From assembly GCF_042100115.1 (NCBI RefSeq), contig NC_091273.1, forward strand, positions 4,836,001 through 4,900,000: a stretch of 64,000 nucleotides of DNA, read 5' to 3'. Positions within the stretch are counted from its first letter, which is position 1. Each line of letters begins with the position of its first letter. A program made the translations under genes and the position numbers. Of the stretch, positions 10,832-22,431 are shown piece after piece. The notes beneath the pieces were generated by a model. It saw nothing but the letters and a program-made list of their open reading frames with translations. It ran no database searches and had not been told where the DNA came from. Source of the stretch: Alternaria dauci (Eukaryota; Ascomycota; Dothideomycetes; Pleosporales; Pleosporaceae).

Positions 10832-12892
10832 CTAGTTGTCGTACGTCGAGGGTAGAGATTGACCGCCGCAATCGGGAATCTTGAGGCCGGGCTTGAGGTT
10901 GCGGTTGATGTCCATGAGGCCCCATTTGTCTTCCCACTCTTTGCCCTTTTCGTTGTACTGAATCTTCCATGGCTCGTCAAATGCTGAGAACCTGCAGACA
11001 TGCGTTAGTCACGATGCGTCAACGTAGGGTGACGCGAACACTTACCAGAAATACTCTGTTCCATTTGCCATACTTGGGCAGATCCAGTCCTCCATGAACT
11101 GGTTCATTTCATCAATTCCAGCAACGGATCCCTTGGTGCAAGTCGCGGCTCCACCGCAGCCAGTGCCGCCTCCGGATGGCCAGCCAACTTCTGCAATGAC
11201 CTGGTGTATGCCGTTTTGGTTCGCAGTAAGAGCCACATCATGGGTTTGCCAGAAGTTCCAGGTCCAGGCAGCCGCATCGCTGACGTCGACACCGGCAAAG
11301 AAGGGGTGGACGTTGGACATGACGATGTCAACCTTGGTAGCCATGTCGCCAGTCCAGTTGTCACCCAGATCGGCCATGGCGACAGGCAGCTGGCAGCTGT
11401 GGTCCGAGATGTTCTTGCGGAAATCGGTAATGTGACCGAGCAGCTCGGTTTCCGTCAGATCTTTGCGGTAGAGCACCTCGTTACCGATGATGATACCCTT
11501 GAAGTAGTCGCAGCCGTAGTCGTCGAGGATGTCCCATGTTTGAGCGATCTGTCGCTCGGTAGTAGTGTCGTTTTTGTCGAGCCAAACACCGAGCCAAATC
11601 TTCATCGTGTCCTTGATTTCCAAGCGGTCAATGGCGTGGATAAGCATCTGCGTCTGGTTGCAGTCGGTGCCATACAAACGAACTGCATTGGTCAGTTGCG
11701 ACATGACAGCCAAGTCGCGGGTGATGTTGTTTTGCGACGGTGGGACGTGGAGGCAGTCTGGGTATTGTGAGTTTAGCGGAGTGTAGTCCATGCCTGGGAA
11801 GACCTTGTGCAGATCGGCATTGTTCATCAAGGCCTTGATCTCAGAAGAATCCTTGCCAAGATCATCCTTGTTGTCTTCGGCGACATCTTGAGAAGATTGC
11901 TCAGCTTCGGCGGCAGCGCTGGAGTCGTGGCCCCCACCCTTTCCGATAGTGGCACCTAGGACACCGCCAAGAATTGCACCCAAGAGGATGAGAGCGATGA
12001 TGGACATGGCGATCCACATTCTCTTCTTCCGCTTATGCAGGTCGTCTTCTGCTTTCCAGCTGGCGATCTTTTCTGGCATGAGTTCCCCGCTTCCGTTGAC
12101 CATGGGCACGGCGTCGTACTTGGTGCCGTCTCGCGACGACGCAGCAGCAAAGGCACCAGCGCCCGCGGCAGCACCGACAGCGCCGTTGTTTATCGATGAT
12201 CCCGGTGAGCCGTTGCGACTGCTGCCGTCGCGCGAGCCACCGAATGGCACGAAAGAGCGTCGCTTGTTCTGCAGGGAGTTGTGGTCCGGGCCCATTCCCC
12301 AGTCGTCATCGTTGTCGACTTCGTGTGGGTTGATTATGCCCATCTGCGGGGCGAGGTTCTGGGCGGACGAAGAGTAGCGGTTGTAGGGCGTGTCGGCGTA
12401 GGGAGCGCCGCTGTGAGGAGTGTGGGGCATGCTGTACATGGAGCTGTCGGTCGAGTACATGCCGGCGACGAGGGGTGCGCCTGAGCCGTAGGAGCGATTC
12501 GAGTGCATTGGACGGGGTACCATTGGCTGGTCGTGGGCGTTTGGGTCGTTGAAGGGTGACGACTGGGAGCTCCGGGTGGGCACGCCCATGGGTCGTCCTG
12601 GACCTGGCATGCCTCGTGCCGCCTGCATGCCGCTCTCGCGCGGGTGGTTGTTGGCGATGCCGGTGGCGAGGGCGTTGATGCCGCCGCCCGGGGCTGAGTC
12701 GCCCATGTTGTCTGAGCCGGGAGTGACGCCTGGAGTCGAGTAGTCGGAGTAGTTGTTTGGGTCGGAGTACTGTCGCTGCTGGTGCATGCCCACTGGGGTG
12801 CGATGAGCAGGCGGAAGCGGCGGAGTGTCGTCGGACGGGAGGGCGTCTGGCTGCTGTCCTAATGGCCAGGCCTGAGGTTGCTGGAAGGCCAT
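10832..12892 (-). CDS. btgC: Glucan endo-1,3-beta-glucosidase, GH17, type II membrane protein (btgC-like)
   Basis: Predicted 668-residue protein from exons 12892-11046 and 10991-10832. The 54-nt intron (11045-10992) has a GTAAGT donor, a CTAAC branch site and a CAG acceptor. The join reads [14 protein letters not shown], a conserved GH17 stretch. Residues 1-285 are Pro/Ser/Gln/Gly-rich and probably cytoplasmic. A single transmembrane segment ([18 protein letters not shown]) near residues 291-312 makes this a type II protein. The GH17 barrel spans about residues 360-660, with the acid/base Glu in [10 protein letters not shown] near residue 469 and the nucleophile Glu in VIAEVGWPS near residue 566. 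It should act on beta-1,3-glucan at the cell surface during wall remodelling. Length and layout match Aspergillus BtgC. Without the second exon the protein would lose a conserved C-terminal part of the barrel. Confidence 0.93.
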
Positions 12893-14798
12893 TGTGGGTG
12901 CTTGTTTGAGGCTTTGCTACACCTCTCGCGTCAAAAGGCGAAAACGACAGGCGGGCGCGGGCAGCGCTCGGGGAATGGTAGCGGACAGCGGCGCGCCGCT
13001 CTGCGGATCGCGATGGGCGGCCTACTATGGCTGGGCCTGGCTAGTGGTGGGCGAGGCGGTCGCGGGTTTCTTCTTCTTGTTTGTCGTCGCAGGTGCTGCA
13101 GTGTGCAAGGGCCGAGGCAGAAACGAGCGAAAAGGGCAATGCAGCGTTTCGCAGAGTCGCGGATGTAATTGTGGAGAGAGAGCAGTCGTGTGGGCGAGTT
13201 TGATGCAGGTGTGCACGTCGGGTACACGGCTCTGGCACGACAGAGGCTGACGGATTGGCTGCGCTAGCCCGCAAGATTCACCCAGGAAACCACGACAGAA
13301 CCCACTGTGACGTCTCTGCCAATGCACCAGCCTCCAAAACAGCCTCAACAGGTTTTGGCCGTGATAAGCTGCTGTCCTTGCACACACACATACACCGAGC
13401 GAGCGTGCGCGCTTTTTTCCAACCCGGCCACTGCCCTTTTTGTTTTCTCGGTCGTATTCTGCGCTGCCCTCTCACTTCTCTCATCTCTCACCAACTCGCT
13501 CGTGTATCAGGATCAACATGGTGCCTGCCTCTTGCTGCGCTGTGATCCATGGTGCCTGCCCGTGCGCCCAAAGCGGGCAGGCGCGATAGAGCCAGCCTCG
13601 CCAGAAACAAGCAGTCGCAGCGAGGGCTTGGCACTGCCCGCGGGAAGCCGCATCGACAACAACGGCGCGAGCAAGGGCCGAATAACAGGCAATCTCCCAT
13701 ATCAGTTGTGGACCATTATTGCCGCGATGCCTCTTTGGCCTCTATCCCTTTCATCCCCTGCCCAACGGCACGCCTTGCATTTCGATTCTGCAATGCCTTC
13801 GGCTGTTTCCAGCTTCTGTCAAGAACGTCTTCGTCTTGGCCTTCACCACGTTTCCACTATTAGCTCCACGTGCCACCCGCTACCGCAAACGGCTCCACTT
13901 TACAATCTGGAGCCATCTACTTCAATCCTGTCTAGTCTGCATAGCCTCAACTTTGCCATCTGTCCGCCCTCCGTCACCGTGTTTCCCTCTTATTTTTTCT
14001 TCACATGCACTCGCATCTCTTTGTGCGAGGTCCGAGTCCATCTGATCGCTGTGGTGAAACACAAACACCACATCGCCATCGGGCCCACCTGATAAGACAT
14101 GTCGTGCACACCACACTCGTCCCTACCCCGCGCTCGTGAGCGAATCTCGTTCCGCCGTGCATACGAGCGCCGCGTCAGCGTCAAGTCATCCCACCGGACT
14201 CCAGTAGCAGCACACACTTGTTTGGCTCATCTGTCACTTTGCGCGCCAGCCTTCCAGCCTTCCAGTTTCTGCAGTCAGAACAATTGGCCTGCATGCACCA
14301 CGCCTCCCAATACAAATTAGCCCGATTGCGCGTACATGTTGACTTTTACCACGGTTGCAGCCGACTGAGTTTCAACTGCGAGCCTCATGTTGATTGAACA
14401 AGGTCCGTTTAGGCAATCATGGCGATTTCGCGGCCAAATAAATTCAGTGTTTGTCACTCACGCCGACATTTATCATCTCCCAAACCTTCAGGTCGTTACA
14501 ACATGTAAGTACATGCATGGCGCAGTGTATCCTGGATACCACGTCTCGGCGCAACAAGCTTCTGATCTTATTTGCATCTGAGTATACCTAATTGGTCTCA
14601 CGTTATTGCACGCCTCATCCAGCCTTAACCCATTGGTTCCGCTGGCGCATGATTTTCCTGATCCGGACAGCCACGATGGTAGAATCAAAAATCCAACCAC
14701 CGCGAAGCATGAGGAGCAATAACCTCCGTATACATATAAATATTATTCCCTTGGCAATCTAACGATGCTTCCCGTACAACAGTCAAACTATCCAGACA
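12893..14798. other. Intergenic, divergent promoters, pyrimidine-rich
   Basis: This 1.9-kb stretch carries the promoters of btgC (minus) and the SDR gene (plus). It is C/T-rich on the plus strand, which leaves several long stop-poor frames, including one of 257 codons from an ATG at 13322. None shows a recognisable domain. Confidence 0.55.
14735..14742 (+). promoter_or_regulatory. Putative TATA box of SDR gene
   Basis: The sequence TATAAATA lies about 60 bp upstream of the ATG at 14799, close to where a fungal TATA element is expected. Evidence is positional only. Confidence 0.4.
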
Positions 14799-16004
14799 AT
14801 GCCACCCCACGCCAAGATTCACGCCACCATCGCCACGCTACCCACCGGCCCCCCTCTGGTCGTCGCAATCACAGGCGGCACTTCAGGCATCGGATCCTAC
14901 ATAGCCAAAGCATTCGCATCCGTCTACCGCGACGCCGAGTCCAAGCTCCGCGTCTACATTGTCGGTCGCAACGCCTCACGCGCAGAGGCCTTGCTCACAC
15001 ATGTGCGCTCGACAAGTCCAGGTTCAGAATGGCGGTTCTTGCAAGTGCGTGATCTGGCGCTGATGAGTGATGTCGATGCCGTGTGTGCGCAAATCAAGCA
15101 GCACGAGGAGGAAGAGCCATTGAAAGGGGGAGGAGATCCGAGGATAGATATCTTGTACATGACTCAGGCACTATCACCTTTGGCGCCATCCGATCGTGAG
15201 TTGTCTTCTTTTTTTTTCCTACTATCAGATAGGGAAGCGGAGTACACCATATTGTAGTAACAAGAACTCTTTGTGTACCAACTAACATGAACAACCAATC
15301 CTGCAGCAACAAAAGAAGGACTCGATACTCAAATGTCTCTCTTATACTACTCCCGCATCCGCTTCATCCTCAACCTAACCCCACTCCTCCACCGCTCTTC
15401 AAGTCCCTCAGGCGCACACATAATATCCGTCTTCGCAGGCACAATAGAAGATGGCGTCGATGCGAAAAACCTCCCGATCGGCCCACCGCCGCCCAAGCAC
15501 CACGGCGGCGTCACATCGGTCCGCACGCACGTCTCTTTTATGAAGACGTATCTATTCGAGGCCTTGGCGGAGAAGCACGCTGGCAAGATATCTTTCATTC
15601 ATGTCTACCCTGGCCTGGTCGACGGGCCGACGTTTCTGAGTGCTGTGAATCCACTGTGGTTCCGTGTCTTGTGGCGGGTGGTCAAGGTACTGTTGGCGTG
15701 GTATATGACGAGTCCTGAGGTGTGTGGGCGTGTCATGGTGTTTTTGGCGACAGGGAGGTATCCTGCGCGGGGTGTAGGCGGAGGCGTGGATGGTATCGCG
15801 GGTATGACGAAGAGCGATAAGGAGGGAAATGATGTGGCATTCAGTAGTTTGAGAGAAAGAGGGGGCGGTGCATATGCCGTTGGCCAGAGAGGCGACGAGA
15901 AAAAAGAAATTAGTTATGCGAAGCTGAGGCAGAGTGATACCAGGGACAGAGTATGGAAACATACCATGGGTGTGTTGGAAGGTATTCAAGGATTAACAGT
16001 ATAA
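14799..16004 (+). CDS. Short-chain dehydrogenase/reductase-like protein
   Basis: Predicted 364-residue protein from exons 14799-15195 and 15307-16004. The 111-nt intron (15196-15306) has a GTGAGT donor, a CTAAC branch site and a CAG acceptor; the join reads APSDPTKEGLDTQMSLLYYS. A Rossmann dinucleotide site, TGGTSGIG, lies near residue 26. ILYMTQALSPLAP occupies the usual NNAG-strand position, and FIHVYPGLVDGP matches the SDR segment after the active site. The classical YxxxK catalytic pair is not evident where expected, although Tyr residues occur in MSLLYYSR. This divergent group is widespread in fungi and its substrates are unknown. The gene is convergent with the Zn2Cys6 regulator. Confidence is high for the fold and low for activity. 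Confidence 0.85.
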
Positions 16005-16183
16005 TTGGGACAGTGGGACAGTATTTTGTGATGAAACTTTTCTTGTGAATCAATCATGAAAACAAAAGGTGAACACGCGAGACGCCGAAACATGAGTTAA
16101 GTATCTTTCAGTATCGCGGCACTTGTTACTTTGAATTCCTTTTCCTTTGCTACCTTTTGCGAGCCTGTCCAACACCGTAAATA

Positions 16184-18506
16184 TCATTGCCAGAAACATT
16201 CCCAATCCTGCGCCAACGCGGCATTGAAAACCTCATTACTATTGTACAACTCAGCTTGGAAGTTTGTGAATTCGGCAGCCAGCCCCGGAAAGTCACTGAG
16301 CCATTGTTCGGCTTCCTCGGAGATATTTGGTGAAGGGCGGCGCTCAGGTAGCGATGGATTGAGCGCCACTCCCGGTGTGATGGGGTGGGTGTTGATAGTG
16401 ATATGCGACATGTGTGTTGCAGAAGTTCGTATGCGCGGTAAAAGTTCAGTGTACTCGTCTTGTCGATGTCGGTAATAGTTAGTTCGGAGCTCATGCTGCA
16501 GTAGTTGATCGACGCAAGCCGCCATTGTTTTCGTGGCCGTCAGATGGAGCTCGTACGTTCTATCTGGACATGGATCCGGCAGCTGTACCCACTTCAGCAC
16601 CAGAGAGAGGAAGATGATGTCTTTCAAATCACTTCCTTTGCGCCCCATTCTTGCGATAAGAGATCTGATGGTGTTTTGCACAGTCGCGACAAGTGCTTGT
16701 TCATGATGTGCATGCATCTGCTGCTCTGGGTGCTGGCAAATTTGTTTGATGCGTTGACATATCATAAGAGCTGCCCACAAAGTGTCTGTTTTGCACAAGT
16801 GATAGTAAAAGTCTTGCTCCGCCGACGGTCTGTCAGCTGCCTCTTTCAAGAATGGGGGGTTGTAAAAGTCTTGATAGGCGAGTATGGCTAGTGATGAATC
16901 GATGCAGTGTAGCCAAACCTCTTTGGTCGCTTCGGGATGTCCTTGCTCGTTATAAAGAAGTGGTTTATACAAGCAGAATAGCGGTCGCCGAAGGTACAGA
17001 TCCAGAAGAACGCGATGCAGGAGGTCACCTCGATCACCGGGCATTAATTGACTGCGATGCAAGCTGAGGACTGGAGGTTTGGAAACTAGGCACTTTTCAA
17101 CCTTCCGTCCTATTTCAACTGCCTCATTCGCATCAGGCGTCGAGCGCTGCACAAGTGAAAGAGCCTCGAACCGCTGAGGAAGAGATGTAGCAAGGTAAAC
17201 TTGGTATACACTGTCCGTGAGATCGCTGAGTGGGCGCGAAGCAGGTAGCTTTGTAGAGGATTCATCGAAATCCTCATCGTTAAGATTTGTCGGTATCGGA
17301 TTGTAATTGGCGAGGTCAGGAGCTATCAAGGGCATCCCCGCCATCATTGATGCTTGCAGGTCGATCTCCAGAATGGTTGCCCACAGCCGCTTTCGCATCT
17401 CCTTTTGATAGAGTGAAATAGACTTTATATTGGCCGGATCCCAATGTAGACCAATCGTCATAGCGGAGCGTATAAGAGCGCCACTAGAGCGCCAGAGCGT
17501 CTCTGGTTTTCGAACGCCACTAGAAAGTAGTACAAGTATCTCGATTTGAAGAGTTGATAGCTCGGTCCTCTGTTTTCGTCCAAGTTCGTCGAGCCATGCT
17601 TGGACATAGTTGATAGCTGTCTCTTTCAGATAAGGTGTATAGGTTTCGTACTCGTTGGTGTTTGTTGCGTTATCCAGCATGTAAGCTCTAGTCAAAAGGA
17701 CGGTGAGCTGCACAATGATGCTGGATGAAGAGCCAATCTCGGATTCGTTGTTATGCCACAGTCTTTCATACTGACGCATGAATGTTGGGCGATGAAGAAC
17801 ACGCAAAGTTCGCTCGAAATACTTGAAGTAGATCGAAATTAGCCTGTCGCAGTAGGGTTTTGGAGGTAGTGACGCCCACAGCTTTAGCAATGCAGGAGAT
17901 GATTCATGGTCTTTCTGGCCCTGTAGCGGCGGTAGCGTATTCCCTCTGGATTTGTTCTCAAGAAACTTGATTTTCTTGGCACATGCCATCAATGGTCCAT
18001 CGTAAGCCATCCTATTGAGAAATTCTTTGACATCGAGGAACTGCAATCGGTTAATTCATGTCCAGAATGATGGTGTCGTTGTCTTCTCTTGCCTGATTAA
18101 GGAGCGTAACCCTGTCGTTTTGCCCATGGTACTGTGACCGATCTCCTTCAGCAACGACCATGCCAAGCAGAGGGAGATCTGACGATGTTGGGCGCTCGAC
18201 GCGTGTTGTAGCTGGGCTTTGATGCGCGTGAGCAACACCTAAGAGCTCTTCAACTTTTGCCATTCGGTGCTGAAGATCGTCGAGCAAGCTTAGAGGCGCA
18301 CTGTCAGAAGTGCTCGATAGTCGGGGCCGTTTTACTTTGGATGCAGTTGGGACGATGCCGCTTCGATTGTAAGTGCATGTCTCAGCGATGGATGCCTTGA
18401 TGCAGTTTTCGCATGGCGTGGTGCGGTCGCATTTTAGTTTTTTCTCGCGACATCTAAGACATGAAACAACTGGTCGAGGACGTCTGGGTGGCGACGCGTC
18501 GTCCAT
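16184..18506 (-). CDS. Zn2Cys6 fungal transcription factor
   Basis: Predicted 756-residue regulator from exons 18506-18093 and 18040-16184. The N-terminal binuclear zinc cluster is complete, with Cys at 16, 19, 26, 32, 35 and 44 (spacing C-x2-C-x6-C-x5-C-x2-C-x8-C). A short coiled-coil-like stretch (LLDDLQHRMAKVEELLG) follows. The long second exon carries the middle-homology region of fungal transcription factors, including a TLWRSSGALIRSAMTIGLHWDP segment split here as TLWRSSGAL and IGLHWDP. The 52-nt intron is best explained as a GC-AG intron (18092-18041), which joins VTLLNQ to FLDVKEFL in frame. The start is taken at the ATG at 18506 because the frame before it begins with GTG. It should bind DNA in the nucleus; targets are unknown. 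The convergent SDR is a possible but unproven target. Confidence 0.88.
18041..18092 (-). other. Predicted GC-AG intron in the Zn2Cys6 gene
   Basis: The minus-strand sequence reads AATCAG, then GCAAGA at the donor, and ends GATTGCAG with a TTAAC branch-like element 10-14 nt before the acceptor. It is 52 nt long and phase 0. Reading through meets a TAA. A GT donor 15 nt further upstream (GTTACG) is also in phase but would delete VTLLN. Confidence 0.6.
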
Positions 18507-19298
18507 ATTCACCGTATGTCAGGGTTGCGAGGTGTGGACGGGTCTCCTGCCAAGTTGGGCGGGGGTTAATGCTCCTCTGCGGCACAGCTCAAGCGTCCCA
18601 CGTGTACCCCTGGCAAAGTCGGCTTACCAGCATCGTCGAGTCGTAACGTGGAATTGACTTTGCACAGGTAGCGCGCCAACAACGAGAGGAATAGGGTAGC
18701 AAGGACAAATGTGTATTGAAAGAAAAAAAATAGTATCCCGAGCAGATCTGCCGCAAAGGTACTCGGGAGATTTCCTAGACCGAGCGTCTGCCACACATGG
18801 GAGCCTAAGAAAAGGCCTGCCGGGGCATGTTTGTTGCAATGTGAAGCATAGCTTGCGGACTCACAGCACGTGGCTCTGCATCAGCGGTGGAACGCGAGAG
18901 TTAATAATTGTGTCCAGGTACCCAGATAGGTTGTCGCTCAGTGTTCAGATTCGGGGGCAGTACAGTCTGGAGTAGAGGAGTCTGGAAGGCGGCGGCGGTG
19001 ACGTCTAGCTTCGCCTAGGCCTCTGACCCCACAACCAAAGGTCCCTGAGCAGCAACGGCGAGATTTGCCCGCCATAACAACACGTAGCTTCACTATCCCC
19101 GAATTGCAATTGGCATTCCATTCCACACATCAATTGCGCCTCCCAAAACCCGTCCTTGGTACATTGTCCCCATTTTGGTATCTCCTTCAGGTAAGTGCAG
19201 GGGGAATTGCTGCGTGGCCCCACCCGGCGCCGGGAGCTCTTTGGACACAGTAGTAGCTAACAGCTCCCCTCGCGTTCTGCAGCTATCCGACGTCCATC
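18507..19298. other. Intergenic, divergent promoters
   Basis: This is the shared upstream region of the Zn2Cys6 gene (minus) and Tudor-SN (plus). It contains the predicted leader intron of Tudor-SN. No other feature was seen. Confidence 0.6.
19191..19282 (+). other. Predicted 5'-UTR intron of Tudor-SN gene
   Basis: A GTAAGT donor directly follows a CAG at 19190. A CTAAC branch site lies near 19256 and a TTCTGCAG acceptor ends at 19282, 16 nt before the ATG at 19299. All three signals are canonical and the length (92 nt) is normal for this genome. Confidence 0.6.
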
Positions 19299-21941
19299 AT
19301 GAGCAACCTCTTCGAAGCAAAAGTCAAGAGCGTCCTGTCCGGCGACACGGTCGTCCTCCACAACATCAACAACCCCAAAGCAGAGCGTACACTGAGCCTA
19401 GCCTTTGTAACCGCCCCGAGACTGCGACGCGAGGGAGACGAGCCCTTTGCCTTTGAGTCACGCGACTATCTCCGTCGTCTGCTTGTAGGCAAGGTCGTCC
19501 GGTTCCAAGTTCTGTATAAAATACCGACTGGCGCAAACCGCGAATATGGCCTCATCGTCACACCCAACAAGGAGATCCTGCCGCAACAAGCCGTCGCTGC
19601 GGGCTGGGTCAAGCTGCGAGACGACGCCGGCCGCAAGGAAGACTCGGATGAGGCTGCCAATCTGCTCGAGCGACTTGCAGTAGATGAAGCCCGCGCCAGG
19701 GCAGACTCCAAGGGCCTCTGGGCGGAGACGGGCGGCAGGATCAACACGTCTTCAGAGCTGAGCGATCCGCACAAGTTTGTTGAACAGAACAAGGGCAAAG
19801 ACATTGACTCGATTGTTGAAAAGGTCCTCTCCGGCGACCGTCTGATTGTGCGATTCCTCCTCTCGCCCACCGAGCACGTGCAAACAATGGTCCTCCTCGC
19901 CGGTGTCCGCGCACCAGCAACACAGCGAACAAACCCCTCCGACGGCAAGGTCCAACCAGCCGAGCCATTCGGTGACGAGGCGCAACAGTTCGTCGAGACT
20001 AGACTGCTGCAGCGAGGAGTCCTTGTCGAGGTTCTGGGAACAACACCCAACGGCCAGATCGTCGCAGACGTAAAGCATCCCACCCAAGGCAGCATCACAC
20101 CTTTCCTGCTCAAGAACGGATTGGCCAAATGTACAGACCACCACACCACCCTCCTCGGGCAGAAGATGGGCATACTGAGGGGAGCCGAGAAGCAGGCAAA
20201 GGACGGCCGTCTGGGTGTCTACAAGGAGCATGTCGCGCCCAAGGTCAGCAAGGCGGGCGAGCAAGAAGCCACCGTCAGCCGTGTTCAGAGCGCCGACACC
20301 ATTTTCGTCCGAAACAAGGCGGGCGCAGAGAAGCGCATCAACCTCAGCAGCGTCCGTCAACCGAAGCCTACCGATCCCAAGCAATCACCATGGGTAGCTG
20401 AGGCCAAGGAGTTCCTGCGCAAGAAGCTCATCGGCAAGCACGTCAAGTTCCACGTCGACGGAAAGCGACCAGCGACCGAGGGCTATGACGAGCGCGAGAT
20501 GTGCACCGTCACCCTGCAGGGCAAGAACGTCGGTTTGATGCTTGTAGAGAACGGCATGGCTTCAGTAATCCGCCACCGACAGGACGATACCGACAGGAGC
20601 CCGATCTACGACGACCTCCTCCTAGCCGAGTCGACTGCCCAAGCTGAAAAGAAGGGCCTCTGGTCAGACAAGGCCCCTTCGGTGAAGCAGTACGTCGACT
20701 ACTCGGAGTCGCTCGAGAAGGCCAAGCGTCAACTCACTCTGCTTTCGCGGCAACGCAAGGTACCGGCTATTGTCGATTTTGTCAAGTCAGGATCGCGCTT
20801 CACTGTACTGGTACCTCGCGAGAACGCCAAGCTCACCTTCGTCCTCTCCGGTATCCGCGCACCTCGATCAGCGAGAAATGAAAGCGAAAAGGGCGAACCA
20901 TTTGGCAAGGAGGCACATGAATTTGCCAATCGCCGCTGCCAGCAGCGCGACGTCGAAATTGACGTCGAAGACTGCGACAAGGTCGGTGGCTTCATTGGTA
21001 CTCTGTACATCAACCGTGAGAACTTCGCAAAGACTCTAGTCGAGGAAGGCCTAGCTACAGTCCATGCCTACTCAGCGGAGAAGTCTGGCAACGCAAACGA
21101 ACTGTTTGCGGCTGAGCAAAAGGCCAAGGACGCACGAAAGAACCTGTGGCAAGACTACGATCCGTCTCAAGAAGAGGACGGCGAAGCAGCGGCAGCTGAT
21201 GAGCCCACCAACGGCGACGCTGAACCATCAAGGAAGGCAGACTACCGCGATGTGATGATCACCCACGTTGAAGATGATGGAAGACTTCGTCTGCAACAGA
21301 TTGGCAGCGGCACATCAGCCTTGACATCCCTCATGAGCGCCTTCAGCAAGTTCCATCTCAACCCAGCAAACAGCGCTGGTCTGCCAGATGCACCCAAGGC
21401 CGGCGAGTTTGTAGCAGCCAAGTTCACTGCTGACGACCAATGGTACCGTGCGCGCATCCGACGCAACGACCGGGAGAACAAGAAGGCTGAGGTTGTTTAC
21501 ATCGACTACGGTAACTCTGAGACGATCCCATGGACCCGCCTCCGTCCTCTCTCGCAAGCGGAGTTCCTGCCCTCGAAACTGAAGCCGCAGGCTGTAGAGG
21601 CCCAGTTGGCGTTTGTCCAGCTTCCCGGCAACTCTGAGTACCTTAGCGACGCTGTCAACTTCATCTCCCAAGAGACCGCCGACCGAGAGCTTGTGGCCAG
21701 AGTTGAGGCTACTGAGAAGGATGGCATGCTCTGGGTGACATTGTACAACCCCGACCAGAGCAAGGACGGCACCGAGAGCATCAACGCCGACATCCTCAGC
21801 GAAGGTCTTGCCATGGTGCCAAAGAAGCTGCGGCCATGGGAGCGCAACGCCAGCGTGCTTGCTGCCATGAAGAAGAAGCAGGACGTGGCCAAGGAGGAGC
21901 GCCGCGGCCAGTGGGAGTATGGTGATCTCACGGAGGACTAG
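19299..21941 (+). CDS. Tudor-SN / SND1-like staphylococcal nuclease and Tudor protein
   Basis: Single-exon gene for 880 residues. Four staphylococcal-nuclease-like OB domains are arranged in series at about residues 1-145, 165-310, 320-465 and 490-625; three show the repeated start VLSGDTVVL, VLSGDRLIV or VQSADTIFV, and the fourth starts FVKSGSRFTVL. A Tudor domain follows at about 700-755 (ADDQWYRARI, AEVVYIDYGNSE), inserted before a fifth partial nuclease-like domain that ends the protein. This is the full architecture of SND1/Tudor-SN, an RNA-binding cytoplasmic protein linked in other eukaryotes to RNA silencing, splicing and stress granules. Codon use is typical of well-expressed genes. 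The ATG is the first codon of the conserved N-terminus, MSNLFEAKVKSV. Confidence 0.95.
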   Translation: MSNLFEAKVKSVLSGDTVVLHNINNPKAERTLSLAFVTAPRLRREGDEPFAFESRDYLRRLLVGKVVRFQVLYKIPTGANREYGLIVTPNKEILPQQAVAAGWVKLRDDAGRKEDSDEAANLLERLAVDEARARADSKGLWAETGGRINTSSELSDPHKFVEQNKGKDIDSIVEKVLSGDRLIVRFLLSPTEHVQTMVLLAGVRAPATQRTNPSDGKVQPAEPFGDEAQQFVETRLLQRGVLVEVLGTTPNGQIVADVKHPTQGSITPFLLKNGLAKCTDHHTTLLGQKMGILRGAEKQAKDGRLGVYKEHVAPKVSKAGEQEATVSRVQSADTIFVRNKAGAEKRINLSSVRQPKPTDPKQSPWVAEAKEFLRKKLIGKHVKFHVDGKRPATEGYDEREMCTVTLQGKNVGLMLVENGMASVIRHRQDDTDRSPIYDDLLLAESTAQAEKKGLWSDKAPSVKQYVDYSESLEKAKRQLTLLSRQRKVPAIVDFVKSGSRFTVLVPRENAKLTFVLSGIRAPRSARNESEKGEPFGKEAHEFANRRCQQRDVEIDVEDCDKVGGFIGTLYINRENFAKTLVEEGLATVHAYSAEKSGNANELFAAEQKAKDARKNLWQDYDPSQEEDGEAAAADEPTNGDAEPSRKADYRDVMITHVEDDGRLRLQQIGSGTSALTSLMSAFSKFHLNPANSAGLPDAPKAGEFVAAKFTADDQWYRARIRRNDRENKKAEVVYIDYGNSETIPWTRLRPLSQAEFLPSKLKPQAVEAQLAFVQLPGNSEYLSDAVNFISQETADRELVARVEATEKDGMLWVTLYNPDQSKDGTESINADILSEGLAMVPKKLRPWERNASVLAAMKKKQDVAKEERRGQWEYGDLTED

Positions 21942-22431
21942 ATGTTAGATAGTTTGTCGTCGCATACCAAGCAAAATTGGGCACAGCACGAGTGAGAACA
22001 GTGTAGCAACAGAAATAAAAGCATACTTCACAGCCTCGAAACGAGCAGGATTATCTACTATGTGTCTGCTGGCGATGATGCCTTGTGATGAAGGCCAGCT
22101 GCGATAGCTGCCGCGGTGGAGGCGCAGAGGCAGGCGGAGCTGCACGGCATGTGATTGGCGGCTTCGGCGGCGTCGAGTGCGTGTGTCTCTCCCCCACTCA
22201 TCCACGGGCAGCGAGGCGGTGCTAGGGCGGGCTGGCTGTAGGCAACCACCAAATGCACCCCAGTCAGCGCAGTTGACTGAACACGGGTCTTGTGCCATGA
22301 CGACCACCTTCCAGGCAGGCGCATTGCACGCTCCCTTCATGTCTTTACCTCCTCACACTTAACACCCCCTCGTCCTCGCCTGTCGCGCGTCAGAATACCC
22401 GTTGCGACAAGCCCGCAAGCCAGTCGTGACC
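21942..22431. other. Intergenic
   Basis: This is the 3' flank of Tudor-SN and the promoter of the pseudokinase-protease gene. Open frames on both strands are short and GC-driven. Confidence 0.6.

Noticed and set aside
13322..14092. 257-codon plus-strand frame upstream of the SDR gene
   Set aside because: It lies in a C/T-rich promoter where stops are rare in several frames at once. The translation has no domain, no signal peptide and irregular composition.
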